Shown here: positions 54,627 through 63,756 of the stretch, piece after piece | How positions within the stretch are numbered: the stretch's first letter is position 1 | How the letters are laid out: every line of letters starts with the position of its first letter | Notes under the pieces: generated by a model | Databases searched by the model: none | Told to the model about the DNA's origin: nothing | Seen by the model: the letters and a program-made list of their open reading frames with translations, nothing else | Made by a program: the position numbers and the translations under genes | Assembly: GCF_021389935.1 (NCBI RefSeq) | Contig: NZ_CP089979.1 | Span: forward strand, 248,001-312,000 | Source of the DNA: Fulvivirga ligni | GTDB taxonomy: Bacteria > Bacteroidota > Bacteroidia > Cytophagales > Cyclobacteriaceae | DNA length: 64,000 nt | Reading direction: 5' to 3'

Positions 54627-55928
54627 ATGATGAAAAGTAAGATAATGAAGCGCATCTTTTTATTAGCGGCTATTTGTTTTCAAACGTATCTTGTTCAGGC
54701 GCAGTGTGAAGGCTGGAATTGGCCAGAAGATAAAGCTACGGCAGAAGAGAAAAACGTTCTTTATACAGATGCATTAAGAAATGACAATTTTAAAGGAGCT
54801 AGAAAACCACACGCATGGTTATTACAGAATGCTCCTAAATTAAATACCTCTATTTATATCAATGGAGAAAAAATATACAAAGGTTTAGTAGAAGCTACTC
54901 CTGAAGGTGATGCTCAAGATGTGTTAATCGATTCTTTAATGATCATCTATGATCTAAGAATGACTAACTGTGGTGAAGAAGCTGATGTAACTGCAAGAAA
55001 GGCTTACTCATTCTACAGATATAACATCAAGAAAAAAGATAAGCTGGAAGAAGTAATGACTCTTTTCGACAAGGCTTATGAGCTTAACGGAAACGATATT
55101 CCATATTACATGCACGTACCTTATATGAGTGCTGTTGTTTACAACAAAAAGTACTTAGATAATCTTAACGACATGCAAATCTTGGAGCGTTATGACAAAA
55201 TCATGGAAGTGGTTGATTACCAAATTAGTCAAGGAGGAAAGTACAAAGACAAGCTTGAAGATTACAAAGGTAAAATCGACGGTCTTTTAGTTAGCATTAT
55301 TGATGTTGATTGTGATTTCGTAAGAAAAAATCTAGCTCCTAAATTCGAGGCTAACCCAACTGACCTTAAATTAGCTAAGAAAATATTCGCTTTCATGCTT
55401 AACGGTAAGTGTACTGACGATCCTTTATGGTTACAAGCTGGTATGGTTATTCAGGAAAAAGAGCCAAACTTTGGTCTAGCTAAAAACTTAGGTATCAAGT
55501 TTAAAGATTCTGACAAAGCTAAAGCTGAGAAGTACTTCAACATGGCTTTAACTTTAACTGAAGATCCTGCTGATAAAGCTGATATGTATATCCAGTTAGG
55601 TTCAATTAAAGGTGGCGGAGCTGCTATGGAAATGTATCAAAAAGCATTATCTGTAGATCCTAATAATAAAGATGCATATAATGCCATGGGTTATGCTATC
55701 TACCAAAGCTTTAACAGCTGCAAGCAAGAGAAAGACCCTGTGGTTGATAGAGGAGTATTCTTATTAGCTTATGACTTCTTCTCTCAGGCTGGAAACTCAA
55801 AAATGATGCAGTCTACAAAAGAGCAGTTCCCATCTACTGAAGAGATCTTTACTTTCAACCACAAGAAAGGAGAGTCTTTATCTGTAGGATGTTGGGGCAG
55901 ATCTACTACAATTAGAAGTAGAGACTAA
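54627..55928 (+). CDS. exported tetratricopeptide-like repeat protein
   Basis: A 433-residue exported protein. The signal peptide follows a second Met (MKRIFLLAAICFQTYLVQAQ), so the true start may be 54645. The body is helical with TPR-like units, clearest near the end (KAKAEKYFNMALTLTEDPADKADMYIQLG, AMEMYQKALSVDPNNKDAYNAMGYA). It lies 15 bases after the barrel-protein gene. TPR proteins usually mediate protein contacts; no partner can be named. A hairpin separates it from lptC. Confidence 0.8.
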   Translation: MMKSKIMKRIFLLAAICFQTYLVQAQCEGWNWPEDKATAEEKNVLYTDALRNDNFKGARKPHAWLLQNAPKLNTSIYINGEKIYKGLVEATPEGDAQDVLIDSLMIIYDLRMTNCGEEADVTARKAYSFYRYNIKKKDKLEEVMTLFDKAYELNGNDIPYYMHVPYMSAVVYNKKYLDNLNDMQILERYDKIMEVVDYQISQGGKYKDKLEDYKGKIDGLLVSIIDVDCDFVRKNLAPKFEANPTDLKLAKKIFAFMLNGKCTDDPLWLQAGMVIQEKEPNFGLAKNLGIKFKDSDKAKAEKYFNMALTLTEDPADKADMYIQLGSIKGGGAAMEMYQKALSVDPNNKDAYNAMGYAIYQSFNSCKQEKDPVVDRGVFLLAYDFFSQAGNSKMMQSTKEQFPSTEEIFTFNHKKGESLSVGCWGRSTTIRSRD

Positions 55929-55953
55929 CATTTATAAATGACATTCATTCACA

Positions 55954-55988
55954 AGGCCATGAATTTCTTTTTCATGGCCTCTGTTTTT
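55954..55988 (+). terminator. possible terminator after the TPR gene
   Basis: A 10-bp stem aggccatgaa/ttcatggcct with a 7-base loop, followed by CTGTTTTT. The T-run is weak, so some read-through into lptC is likely. Confidence 0.65.
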
Positions 55989-55996
55989 ATATAGCC

Positions 55997-56536
55997 ATGA
56001 AGATAAAACTGTACTTAGCCCTTTTACTAGCAGCAGGTTTACTTTTTGCCTGCGGTGACAGTGAAAAAAGTGCCGAACAACTGAAGCCCTACGAAGGCCC
56101 TATGCAGGAAGCTGAAGACCTGGAGCTATTTTACAGCGAATCTGCCACCTTGAAAGTAAAGCTTATCACAGATAAGCTACTTGAATACGCCAGTGGAAAT
56201 CGTGAGTTTCCAGAGGGCATGTATATGGAGTTTTATGATGAAAATGGCGTGCTCACCTCCACATTCAAGGCTAACGAAGCAGTTTATTATAAAGAAGAGA
56301 ATAAGTGGAGAGGCCGTGGCGATGTGCAATTAAAAAATATTGAGAACAAACAAGAGCTGGACACCGAAGAATTATTCTGGAAGCCTGATGAAGAAAAGAT
56401 GTTTACTGATAAATTTGTAACTATTAAACTTCCAGACCAAACCGTGTATGGTACTGGCCTGGATGCTAAGCAAGACTTCTCAGACTATACCATATTAAAG
56501 CCTGAGGGCGTATTTTCAGTAGATAACAATGAATAA
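55997..56536 (+). CDS. lptC: LPS export protein LptC (lipoprotein form)
   Basis: A 179-residue lipoprotein with a lipobox ending at Cys19 (GLLFAC). The rest is the beta-jellyroll of LptC/OstA-like proteins: FYSESATLKVKLITDKLLEY, then MEFYDENGVLTSTFKANEAVYYKEENKWRG-like strands and VTIKLPDQTVYGTGLDAKQDFSDY at the end. In Bacteroidota LptC is often a lipoprotein, unlike the membrane-anchored Escherichia form. It belongs to the bridge moving lipopolysaccharide to the outer membrane. It overlaps the next gene by 8 bases. Confidence 0.88.
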   Translation: MKIKLYLALLLAAGLLFACGDSEKSAEQLKPYEGPMQEAEDLELFYSESATLKVKLITDKLLEYASGNREFPEGMYMEFYDENGVLTSTFKANEAVYYKEENKWRGRGDVQLKNIENKQELDTEELFWKPDEEKMFTDKFVTIKLPDQTVYGTGLDAKQDFSDYTILKPEGVFSVDNNE

Positions 56537-56711
56537 ACTAGCACCTGTTTTAATTTTTTCCGCATGCGTTGCCTTATTTATTATTGGCATACATCAGGTA
56601 ATGACTGTAGGATTTATGGGCGCATATTGGATTTTTATGTTATGTTTAAGTCTTTTATTTTTATATAAACTTCTAAAAGACAAGAACAGTAAAGATAAGA
56701 CCTCTAAATAA
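56529..56711 (+). CDS. small two-segment membrane protein of unknown function
   Basis: A 60-residue protein with two hydrophobic segments (about 5-22 and 30-48) and a basic, Lys-rich tail. It overlaps the lptC end by 8 bases and is followed by the CNNM gene after 3 bases, so it is almost surely translated as part of this operon. Small proteins of this form recur at this place in Bacteroidota. No function is known. Confidence 0.7.
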   Translation: MNKLAPVLIFSACVALFIIGIHQVMTVGFMGAYWIFMLCLSLLFLYKLLKDKNSKDKTSK

Positions 56712-56714
56712 TCC

Positions 56715-58001
56715 ATGGACGTTGCCATTTTTGTACCCATTGCCTTAACCCTTTTATTCTCCGCATTCTTCTCAGGAATAGAAATAGCCTTTGTTTCTGC
56801 GGATCGCCTGCACATAGAGCTGCAAGGCAAAAAAGGTTATAGAACCGGCAAGATACTTAACAAGTTTGTTAACAACTCCAGCCGTTTTATTGGCACCACA
56901 CTTATCGGAAATACCATAGCTCTGGTAATCTACGGTATTTTCATGGCCAAACTTTTAGATCCGATCATACTTAATTTGCTTTCTGGCTACTTCTTTTATA
57001 ATGAAATAACAGCATTGGTTTTACAGACCATTGCTTCTACGCTTATTGTGTTGCTCACAGCAGAGTTCCTGCCCAAGAGTATATTCATGATTAACCCCAA
57101 CTGGCTATTATCTATTTTTGCCTTCCCCATGTATGCCATTTATTGGGTTATGGGGCCAATTGTTTGGGCTATTGTATCCTTATCAAAATTTATTTTCACG
57201 GGAATACTCGGTCTTGAATACTCGGAAGACCGCCCTACCTTCAGACTTACAGACCTCGATAATTATATTAAAAACACCATTCTTTCTGATGAAGAAACGA
57301 ATGTAGAGGTAGACACCAAGATATTTAATAACGCCCTGGAGTTTAAAACTATCAGGGTGCGTGAATGTATGATCCCACGTACAGAGATCATAGCCATAGA
57401 CATTGAAGATGAGATTGAAGACTTAAAATCTGCCTTCATAGAAAGTGGCCATTCAAAAATTCTGGTTTATGAAGATTCTATTGATAATGTAATTGGTTCA
57501 TGCCATTCATTAGAATTATTTAAAAAACCTAAAAACATTAGAGATATCCTTACACCAATTCTCATTGTACCTGAAACCATGCTGGCTAATGAATTAATGA
57601 TTCAGTTTATTAGTGAAAGAAAGAGCCTGGCCCTTGTGGTAGACGAATTTGGAGGTACCTCAGGCATAGTGAGTATAGAGGATATTATAGAAGAAATATT
57701 TGGGGAAATACAGGACGAACATGATGACGAAGACTGGGTAGAACAGATGCTAGATGAGCATAACTACCTTTTAAGCGCCAGACATGAGATTGATTACCTC
57801 AACGATAAATATAACTGGAATCTACCAACAGGTGACTATGAAACAGTGGGAGGACTGATATTATCTATAACAGAAGATCTCCCTCAGCCTGGTGATAGTG
57901 TATCCGTACCACCATTCAACTTTTCCATACAATCTACCAATGACATACGAATTGAGATCGTAAAACTTACATTGGATATTAAACATACTGAAAATAAATA
58001 A
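56715..58001 (+). CDS. CNNM/CorC family transport protein (hemolysin-like)
   Basis: A 428-residue protein with an N-terminal CNNM domain of about four membrane segments (FFSGIEIAFVSADRL at the start), then a CBS pair (about 200-320, with VRECMIPRTEIIAID) and a C-terminal CorC/HlyC domain. The block VVDEFGGTSGIVSIEDIIEEIFGEI is diagnostic. Family members have been linked to Mg2+ or Co2+ efflux; the old name hemolysin is not a proven function here. It follows the small membrane protein by 3 bases. Confidence 0.92.
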   Translation: MDVAIFVPIALTLLFSAFFSGIEIAFVSADRLHIELQGKKGYRTGKILNKFVNNSSRFIGTTLIGNTIALVIYGIFMAKLLDPIILNLLSGYFFYNEITALVLQTIASTLIVLLTAEFLPKSIFMINPNWLLSIFAFPMYAIYWVMGPIVWAIVSLSKFIFTGILGLEYSEDRPTFRLTDLDNYIKNTILSDEETNVEVDTKIFNNALEFKTIRVRECMIPRTEIIAIDIEDEIEDLKSAFIESGHSKILVYEDSIDNVIGSCHSLELFKKPKNIRDILTPILIVPETMLANELMIQFISERKSLALVVDEFGGTSGIVSIEDIIEEIFGEIQDEHDDEDWVEQMLDEHNYLLSARHEIDYLNDKYNWNLPTGDYETVGGLILSITEDLPQPGDSVSVPPFNFSIQSTNDIRIEIVKLTLDIKHTENK

Positions 58002-58020
58002 TATGGGGCGAAAAACGTAG

Positions 58021-58051
58021 TTTGATTTTAGTTGGATACTATGTAAATTTG
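58021..58051 (+). promoter_or_regulatory. Bacteroidota sigma-A promoter upstream of ppiD
   Basis: TTTG at 58021-58024 and TAAATTTG at 58044-58051, 19 bases apart, match TTTG-N19-TAnnTTTG. The start codon is 31 bases downstream. Confidence 0.75.
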
Positions 58052-58082
58052 CGCCTCTTTAAAATGAACGTATTATACAGAA

Positions 58083-60170
58083 ATGGCATTAATCAACACG
58101 CTGAGAAACAAAATGGGCAAAGTTGTAGTAGGGTTCATCGCTCTAGCTATACTTGCATTTATCCTTGCTGATGTTTTTAGCAAAAACTCACGATTCTTTG
58201 GAAATAGCTCTCAAATAGGTGAAATAGCCGGTGAGAACATTGACCTTAAAGAATTTCAGAACCTCGTTCAACAACGTGAAGCTGAATACAGCATCCAGTA
58301 TAACAGACAGCCTACTGAAAGAGACAGACCTCTTTTAAGAAACCAGGCTTGGCAGCTTCTTATCAACAAGTATGCTTTCAACAAGCAATACGATGAAGTT
58401 GGCTCTGAGGTTACTAGTGATGAGATCTGGGATATGATCCAAGGTGAGAATCAAGACGCTCAGGTTAAAAACTTCTTCACTAACCCACAAACAGGTGAGT
58501 TTGATAGACAATTGTTCTTAAACTTCTATCAAAACTTAGATCAGCAGCCGCCGATGTACCAAAACTACTGGGCCATCATTAAAAAGAACCTAAGACCGGG
58601 TAGAGAAAGAGTAAAATACGAAAACCTTATCATTAAGGCTGACTATATTACTGACGCCGAGGCTGAAATGGAATACCATGCTCAGAACGATGTGGCTGAA
58701 GTAAAATATTTATATGTTCCTTTTTATGCCGTAAGTGATTCTTCAGTTTCTGTTTCTGACAGCGATCTTAAAGACTATTACAATAAAAACAAAGAGAAAT
58801 ATAAGTCAGAGCACACCAAGAGCTTAAAGTATGTAGCTTTCCCTATTGTGCCATCTGCAGAAGATACTGCTTTTGTTAAAGATGAGTTAATGACTCTTAA
58901 ATCTGAATTCAAAGCAAGTAAGAATGACTCTATCTTCGCTGGAACTACCACTGACGGACAGACTTTCTTTGGATCTTACCACTCTGGTATACTGCCTAAA
59001 GAACTTCAGGCTAACGAAGGAAACTTAACAGAAGGCGATGTAAGAGGTCCATATATCACTCCAAACGGATATGTACTTTACAAAGTATCTTCTATCTATG
59101 ATGACACCGTATCTTACGCTAAGGCTAGCCACATCTTAATTAAAGGAGATGATGATGAAGCTAAGCAAAAAGCTCAGAACTTATTAAACGAACTTAAGGG
59201 TGGAGCTAATTTCGCTCAGCTAGCTAGAGAAAATAGTGAAGATGGTAGCGCAAGCAGAGGTGGAGACCTTGGCTGGTTCCAAACTGGTAAAATGGTTCCT
59301 GAATTCGAAGATGCAGTTTTCTCTGCTACTGAACCAGGCTTAGTAAACCGTCTTATCAAAACTACTTACGGATACCACATTATTGATGTAACTGAAGCTA
59401 AGACTAACAAAGCATATAAAATAGCAAGAATTGACAGAAGCGTACTTGCTAGTGATGACACTAGAAATGTGGCCTTCAGTAAAGCGGATATTTTCGCTAC
59501 TAACGTAGATGACCTTGACTCATTCGAATCTACAGCTAAAAATGATTCTTTAGCGGTTATGCCTGCTAATCAATTAGCCCCGAATGACAGCCGTATCGGT
59601 GCGTTAGGTGATGCAAGAGAAATAGTGCAGTGGTTATTCAGAGATGCTTCTACAGGAACAGTTTCTCAAGTATTTGAGCTTGAAGATGACTACGTAGTAG
59701 CTGTAATGACTGGCGAAGTAGAAGAAGGATATAAAGATGTTTCTGATATCAAAACTGAGCTTACTGCAGCCGTTAAAAAAGAGAAAAAAGGAGAGCAAAT
59801 CATTAGCAAGCTTAAAGGCTTAAGCGGTAGCCTTGACGAAATGGCTTCTGCTTATGGTGCTGATGCTAACGTTTACACTTCAAGCGATCTTAAACTAAAT
59901 GTTAACTCTTTACCTAACGTTGGTTTTGATCCTGTAGCTGTAGGTAAAGCGTTCTCTTTAGAAAATGGCGAAACTACTGCTCCATTTGCTTCTGAGAATG
60001 GTGTTTTAGTAATCAAAATGGAAAGCAAGACAGTGGCTCCAGAAATTGCTGATTACTCGTCTTACAAAAACCAATTGCAACAAAGCACTCAAAACAGAAC
60101 TGCTTTCAACATTGGTGAAGCCATTAAAGATGATGCTGACATAGAAGACAATAGATATAAATTCTATTAA
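58083..60170 (+). CDS. ppiD: PpiD-type periplasmic peptidylprolyl isomerase/chaperone
   Basis: A 695-residue protein with an N-terminal anchor at about residues 12-29 and a SurA-like N-domain. One PPIC (parvulin) domain spans about 343-445 (KASHILIKGDDDEAKQKA, then GGDLGWFQTGKMVPEFEDAV and YGYHIIDVTEA). It faces the periplasm and assists folding of exported proteins. It is somewhat longer than Escherichia PpiD (623). It has its own strong promoter and a terminator, so it can be regulated apart from the upstream envelope genes. Confidence 0.93.
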   Translation: MALINTLRNKMGKVVVGFIALAILAFILADVFSKNSRFFGNSSQIGEIAGENIDLKEFQNLVQQREAEYSIQYNRQPTERDRPLLRNQAWQLLINKYAFNKQYDEVGSEVTSDEIWDMIQGENQDAQVKNFFTNPQTGEFDRQLFLNFYQNLDQQPPMYQNYWAIIKKNLRPGRERVKYENLIIKADYITDAEAEMEYHAQNDVAEVKYLYVPFYAVSDSSVSVSDSDLKDYYNKNKEKYKSEHTKSLKYVAFPIVPSAEDTAFVKDELMTLKSEFKASKNDSIFAGTTTDGQTFFGSYHSGILPKELQANEGNLTEGDVRGPYITPNGYVLYKVSSIYDDTVSYAKASHILIKGDDDEAKQKAQNLLNELKGGANFAQLARENSEDGSASRGGDLGWFQTGKMVPEFEDAVFSATEPGLVNRLIKTTYGYHIIDVTEAKTNKAYKIARIDRSVLASDDTRNVAFSKADIFATNVDDLDSFESTAKNDSLAVMPANQLAPNDSRIGALGDAREIVQWLFRDASTGTVSQVFELEDDYVVAVMTGEVEEGYKDVSDIKTELTAAVKKEKKGEQIISKLKGLSGSLDEMASAYGADANVYTSSDLKLNVNSLPNVGFDPVAVGKAFSLENGETTAPFASENGVLVIKMESKTVAPEIADYSSYKNQLQQSTQNRTAFNIGEAIKDDADIEDNRYKFY

Positions 60171-60193
60171 TCGTTCATAATATTAAAGAATTG

Positions 60194-60222
60194 AAAGCGG
60201 GGACATTATCCCCGCTTTTCTT
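60194..60222 (+). terminator. rho-independent terminator after ppiD
   Basis: A 10-bp stem aaagcgggga/tccccgcttt with a 5-base loop and a T-run, 24 bases after the stop. Confidence 0.9.
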
Positions 60223-60247
60223 ATTTTAGAGCTAAGGTAATTTCACC

Positions 60248-60511
60248 ATGAAAGATGATTCAATACAATCGTTCAAAGAAAAATTAGACAAGGAGTACGA
60301 GTGGCCTGCCATATACATGTTTAAGTTTATAGCTCCAAAGGCCAAGATAGATGAGTTGAGAGCCCTGTTTGCTCATCACGACCTTAAAGAAAAAGAATCC
60401 AGCAATGGAAACTACATCAGCATCACCGCTGAGCTTATGATGCCCTCTAGTGACAGTATTATTGATTACTACATAAAGGCAAATAAAATAGAAGGGATAA
60501 TTGCCCTTTAA
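60248..60511 (+). CDS. DUF493 family protein (YbeD-like)
   Basis: An 87-residue protein of the DUF493 family, recognised from YEWPAIYMFKFIAP at the start, the GNYISITAELMMPSSDSI strand block and a final helix. Members adopt a small ferredoxin-like fold and may regulate other enzymes; the role is not settled. No signal peptide, so cytosolic. It starts a run of short, closely spaced genes. Confidence 0.85.
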   Translation: MKDDSIQSFKEKLDKEYEWPAIYMFKFIAPKAKIDELRALFAHHDLKEKESSNGNYISITAELMMPSSDSIIDYYIKANKIEGIIAL

Positions 60512-60544
60512 ACATACCTTATCATTACCTGTTATTTTTAAGTA

Positions 60545-61249
60545 TTGAAGCACAGAATATTTCTCATAGGTATAATAGTAATCGCTGCCTGCCAAAGTAA
60601 GGAGACCAAGAAAACTGAAACGGTAGTTGTTACTCAAGATTCAGTTAAAAATGAGCAGCAAGGCTCTGACTTTAACATGGAGTCTTTTCAAAATATGGTG
60701 AACTCCTATGAGTCACCGGATAGAGGCGAATGGCAAAACCCACAGTTGGTTTTAGATAAATTTGGTAATCTATCAGGTAAGACAGTAGCAGATATTGGAG
60801 CGGGAACTGGCTATTTTTCTTTTAAAATGGCCGAGCTCAATGCTTCTGTAATTGCCATAGATATTGATGACCGATTTCTGAACTATATCGATGATAGAAA
60901 ATCTGAATTAGATAATAGCTTGGGTGAACGAATTCAAACCAGACTTTCGAAAGAAGAGGATCCGCTATTAAAAAAGGGGGAAGTAAATGGCGCACTTATG
61001 GTGAACACCTATTATTTCATTAGTAACAGAGTGAGTTATTTGAAGAAAATCCTTGAAGGCTTAAAACCTCAGGGTGCCCTGGTTCTAGTGGATTATAAAA
61101 AAGGTGAAATGCCGGTGGGGCCGCAAGAGACCAACAAGATTGATGAAAACACTGCTATTGATGAATTGAAAGAAGCTGGGTTTGATCCAATTGAATTAGA
61201 TGAGAGTAGCCTTCAATACCAGTATATTATTACAGCAACCAAACCATAA
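60545..61249 (+). CDS. lipoprotein-like class I SAM-dependent methyltransferase
   Basis: A 234-residue protein. The N-terminus is a lipoprotein signal with a lipobox ending at Cys16 (VIAAC), then a charged linker. From about residue 50 it is a Rossmann methyltransferase: motif I is [17 protein letters not shown] and the acidic end of strand 2 is [14 protein letters not shown] enzyme outside the cytoplasm would lack its cofactor, so either the lipid anchor is not used or SAM is replaced. The start is a TTG; no ATG lies close upstream in frame. Confidence 0.78.
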   Translation: MKHRIFLIGIIVIAACQSKETKKTETVVVTQDSVKNEQQGSDFNMESFQNMVNSYESPDRGEWQNPQLVLDKFGNLSGKTVADIGAGTGYFSFKMAELNASVIAIDIDDRFLNYIDDRKSELDNSLGERIQTRLSKEEDPLLKKGEVNGALMVNTYYFISNRVSYLKKILEGLKPQGALVLVDYKKGEMPVGPQETNKIDENTAIDELKEAGFDPIELDESSLQYQYIITATKP

Positions 61250-61253
61250 TATT

Positions 61254-61484
61254 ATGTGGAAAGAAGAAGATAACAAGCTAAAGAAAACCTTTGAGTTTGA
61301 GGATTTTGTGACAGCTTTTGGATTCATGTCAAAAGTGGCCATAGTGGCAGAGAAAATGAATCACCACCCAAACTGGTCTAATGTGTATAATACTGTTAGC
61401 TTTGAGCTAAATACGCATGACGCCGGAGATAAAGTGACTGAAAAAGATCATAAACTGGCCAGCGAAATAGATAAACTAGCATAA
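61254..61484 (+). CDS. 4a-hydroxytetrahydrobiopterin dehydratase (PCD/DCoH)
   Basis: A 76-residue enzyme that dehydrates the 4a-carbinolamine formed by pterin-dependent hydroxylases. The active-site block is [20 protein letters not shown], and the C-terminal [12 protein letters not shown] helix is typical. The ATG at 61254 gives a slightly short N-terminus relative to eukaryotic forms; an upstream start at 61200 would overlap the previous gene. It is followed 6 bases later by rsmI. The substrate-producing hydroxylase is not in the window. Confidence 0.88.
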   Translation: MWKEEDNKLKKTFEFEDFVTAFGFMSKVAIVAEKMNHHPNWSNVYNTVSFELNTHDAGDKVTEKDHKLASEIDKLA

Positions 61485-61490
61485 AAAATA

Positions 61491-62174
61491 GTGGAGGAAA
61501 GTAGCACTCAACTTTATTTAGTACCTACACCTATCGGTAATCTTGATGATTTTACATTTAGGGCAGTTAAAATTTTAAATGCTGTAGATGTAATACTGGC
61601 TGAAGACACCCGAACTAGTGGTAAGCTTTTAAAGCATTATGATATATCAAAGCCGCTACAGAGCTACCATATATTTAATGAACATAAAACTGTAGACAAA
61701 CTGGTAGAGCGTCTGGAAAATGGAGAAACCATGGCGCTGGTTACAGATGCTGGCACACCTAGCATATCTGATCCGGGCTTTCTTCTAGTGAGAGAGTGCT
61801 TAAAGGCCGGCATCAAACTAGAATGTTTACCTGGTGCTACGGCATTTGTGCCCGCCCTGGTAAAATCTGGCCTTCCTTCAGATAAGTTTGTATTTGAAGG
61901 ATTCTTACCTCACAAAAAAGGAAGAAAAACCAGGCTGGAATTTCTAGCTACGGAAGACAGGACCATTATTTTATATGAGTCTCCACACCGATTACTCAAA
62001 ACCATAGACCAACTAACCGAACATCTAGGGGCAGACCGCCAGGCATCAGTATCCAGAGAGCTCACCAAGCTCCACGAAGAAACCGTGAATGGAAGCCTCG
62101 AAGAAATTAAAGTTCATTTTTCACAAAAGCCTGTTAAAGGTGAAATTGTAATTATAGTCGATGGAAAATCCTAA
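61491..62174 (+). CDS. rsmI: 16S rRNA (cytidine1402-2'-O)-methyltransferase
   Basis: A 227-residue tetrapyrrole-methylase-fold enzyme. Diagnostic blocks are LYLVPTPIGNLDDFTFRAV, ILAEDTRTSGKLLKHY, LVTDAGTPSISDPGFLLV and the FEGFLPHKKGRKTRLEFL region. It methylates the ribose of C1402 in 16S rRNA. The start is a GTG; it is the only start close to the conserved N-terminus. It overlaps the next gene by 14 bases. Confidence 0.94.
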   Translation: MEESSTQLYLVPTPIGNLDDFTFRAVKILNAVDVILAEDTRTSGKLLKHYDISKPLQSYHIFNEHKTVDKLVERLENGETMALVTDAGTPSISDPGFLLVRECLKAGIKLECLPGATAFVPALVKSGLPSDKFVFEGFLPHKKGRKTRLEFLATEDRTIILYESPHRLLKTIDQLTEHLGADRQASVSRELTKLHEETVNGSLEEIKVHFSQKPVKGEIVIIVDGKS

Positions 62175-62937
62175 GGTTAGAATCTGGATATTAGCCCCTC
62201 TTTCTTTATCTCTGCTGATCATCAGCCAACTTGCGAATAACTTAGCATTTTTATCTCTGCTAAGCATTGCTCCACTTTTCGCCATTTTCAGTGAATTTAA
62301 AGAGAGCAATAATGCCCCATGGGGAAGCTACCTGACGATAATCTTAATATTGATTATAGGCTTCGGCTGCTGGGCATTCTCATTTGCCAAAGCGGATATT
62401 GTTACTTTTGCGTATGGAGCCGGTTATGGCGCTGTAGCCTCATTAGCCTTTTTAATTTTTATTTTCACGAATAAATACGCCAAGAATAGGCTGGGTCTTT
62501 TTACCGTCATTATTTATTGGCTGGCTCTGGAATACCTTCTGTTACAGATTAATCCGCAGTTTTCTCAGTTTTTCTTAGGCTCTATTTTCAAACACGATAC
62601 TTACCTCATTTCATGGGACTTATATACTGGTCTTCAGGGAGTTACTGTTTGGATATTATTAGTAAACCTCCTCTTCTACTTTGCCTTATTTAAAGGTTTG
62701 GCCATATTTAATGTACAAATTCGTTGGCTTAGCATTATCTATACATTGATAATCATAGTGATTCCCTTTTCATTAAATATATCATCAGAAGCCATAGTTC
62801 CAGAAGATCTTATTAGCGGCACGGCACAAGCTAAGCAACTAGCAGGCAATGGAGAATATTTAGGGAAGACCGCAGCATGGGTAAGTGTATTAATGATTTT
62901 ATACAGCTTCGTAAAAAGAAAAACCAAAGATGACTGA
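62161..62937 (+). CDS. integral membrane protein resembling the membrane domain of apolipoprotein N-acyltransferase, no nitrilase domain
   Basis: A 258-residue protein with about seven hydrophobic segments. SQLANNLAFLSLLSIAPLFAIF near the start and LISWDLYTGLQGVTVWILLVNLLFYFAL later resemble the membrane part of Lnt. The roughly 250-residue nitrilase domain that carries the catalytic Glu-Lys-Cys of Lnt is missing, and the protein ends with a basic tail, so it is not a sequencing break. It overlaps rsmI by 14 bases and the IMPase gene by 8. Function unknown; the Lnt resemblance is my reading of short motifs. Confidence 0.6.
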   Translation: MENPKVRIWILAPLSLSLLIISQLANNLAFLSLLSIAPLFAIFSEFKESNNAPWGSYLTIILILIIGFGCWAFSFAKADIVTFAYGAGYGAVASLAFLIFIFTNKYAKNRLGLFTVIIYWLALEYLLLQINPQFSQFFLGSIFKHDTYLISWDLYTGLQGVTVWILLVNLLFYFALFKGLAIFNVQIRWLSIIYTLIIIVIPFSLNISSEAIVPEDLISGTAQAKQLAGNGEYLGKTAAWVSVLMILYSFVKRKTKDD

Positions 62938-63730
62938 TTTAAGCACACTTTTAGAGCCTACCAAAACTTTAGTAAAGCAAGTAGGTGCGTTCATAAGAAA
63001 AGAAAGTGAAGACTTCAAACTAGCTGATATTGAGCACAAAGGCTTTAATGATCTGGTGTCTTATGTGGATAAGGAGGCTGAGAAAAAATTGGTTGCTGGC
63101 TGTAAGGAAATTCTTCCAAGTGCAGGTTTTATTACTGAAGAAGGCACCGAAACTGAAAGACAAGATGAATTTAACTGGATTATAGATCCGCTTGACGGCA
63201 CCACCAACTTCACCCACGGCCTGCCAATTTATGCGATTAGCTTAGCGCTCATGCGGCACGACAAAATTGTTATGGGCATCGTTTATGAGATTAATAAAGA
63301 CGAGTGTTTCTATTCGGTAAAAGGAGAAAAGGCCTTTTGTAATGAAAAGGAGATAAACGTATCCCCCATAAATCACCTAAACGACAGCCTTCTGGCCACC
63401 GGCTTCCCCTATTATGACTTTGACTATATGAATAAATATCTCAAAATATTAAATGAGCTCATGCAAACTACTCATGGCTTAAGAAGAATGGGCAGTGCAG
63501 CGGTAGACTTAGCTTATGTAGCCTGTGGCAGATTCGAAGGTTTCTTTGAATATAATCTCAATGCATGGGATGTAGCCGCCGGAGCATTTTTGGTGCAGCA
63601 AGCAGGAGGAAAAGTAAGTGATTTTAAAGGAGATGATGATTACATTTTTGGCAGAGAAATCTGTGCAGGGGGAACCACTCACGAATCTTTGTTAAAAGTA
63701 ATTCGTAAACATTGGGAGGCGAAGAACTAA
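62930..63730 (+). CDS. inositol monophosphatase family protein
   Basis: A 266-residue Mg2+-dependent phosphatase. Metal ligands are seen in ITEEGTE (Glu70-Glu71), IIDPLDGTTNFTHG (Asp86, Asp89) and AWDVAAGAFLVQQAGG near residue 215. Members act on inositol phosphates, but bacterial SuhB-type proteins also have other substrates or RNA-polymerase roles, so the substrate is open. It overlaps the preceding membrane protein by 8 bases and is followed by a small Cys-rich membrane protein. Confidence 0.92.
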   Translation: MTDLSTLLEPTKTLVKQVGAFIRKESEDFKLADIEHKGFNDLVSYVDKEAEKKLVAGCKEILPSAGFITEEGTETERQDEFNWIIDPLDGTTNFTHGLPIYAISLALMRHDKIVMGIVYEINKDECFYSVKGEKAFCNEKEINVSPINHLNDSLLATGFPYYDFDYMNKYLKILNELMQTTHGLRRMGSAAVDLAYVACGRFEGFFEYNLNAWDVAAGAFLVQQAGGKVSDFKGDDDYIFGREICAGGTTHESLLKVIRKHWEAKN

Positions 63731-63756
63731 TATTTTATTAAGACAGTTTTACTCAC

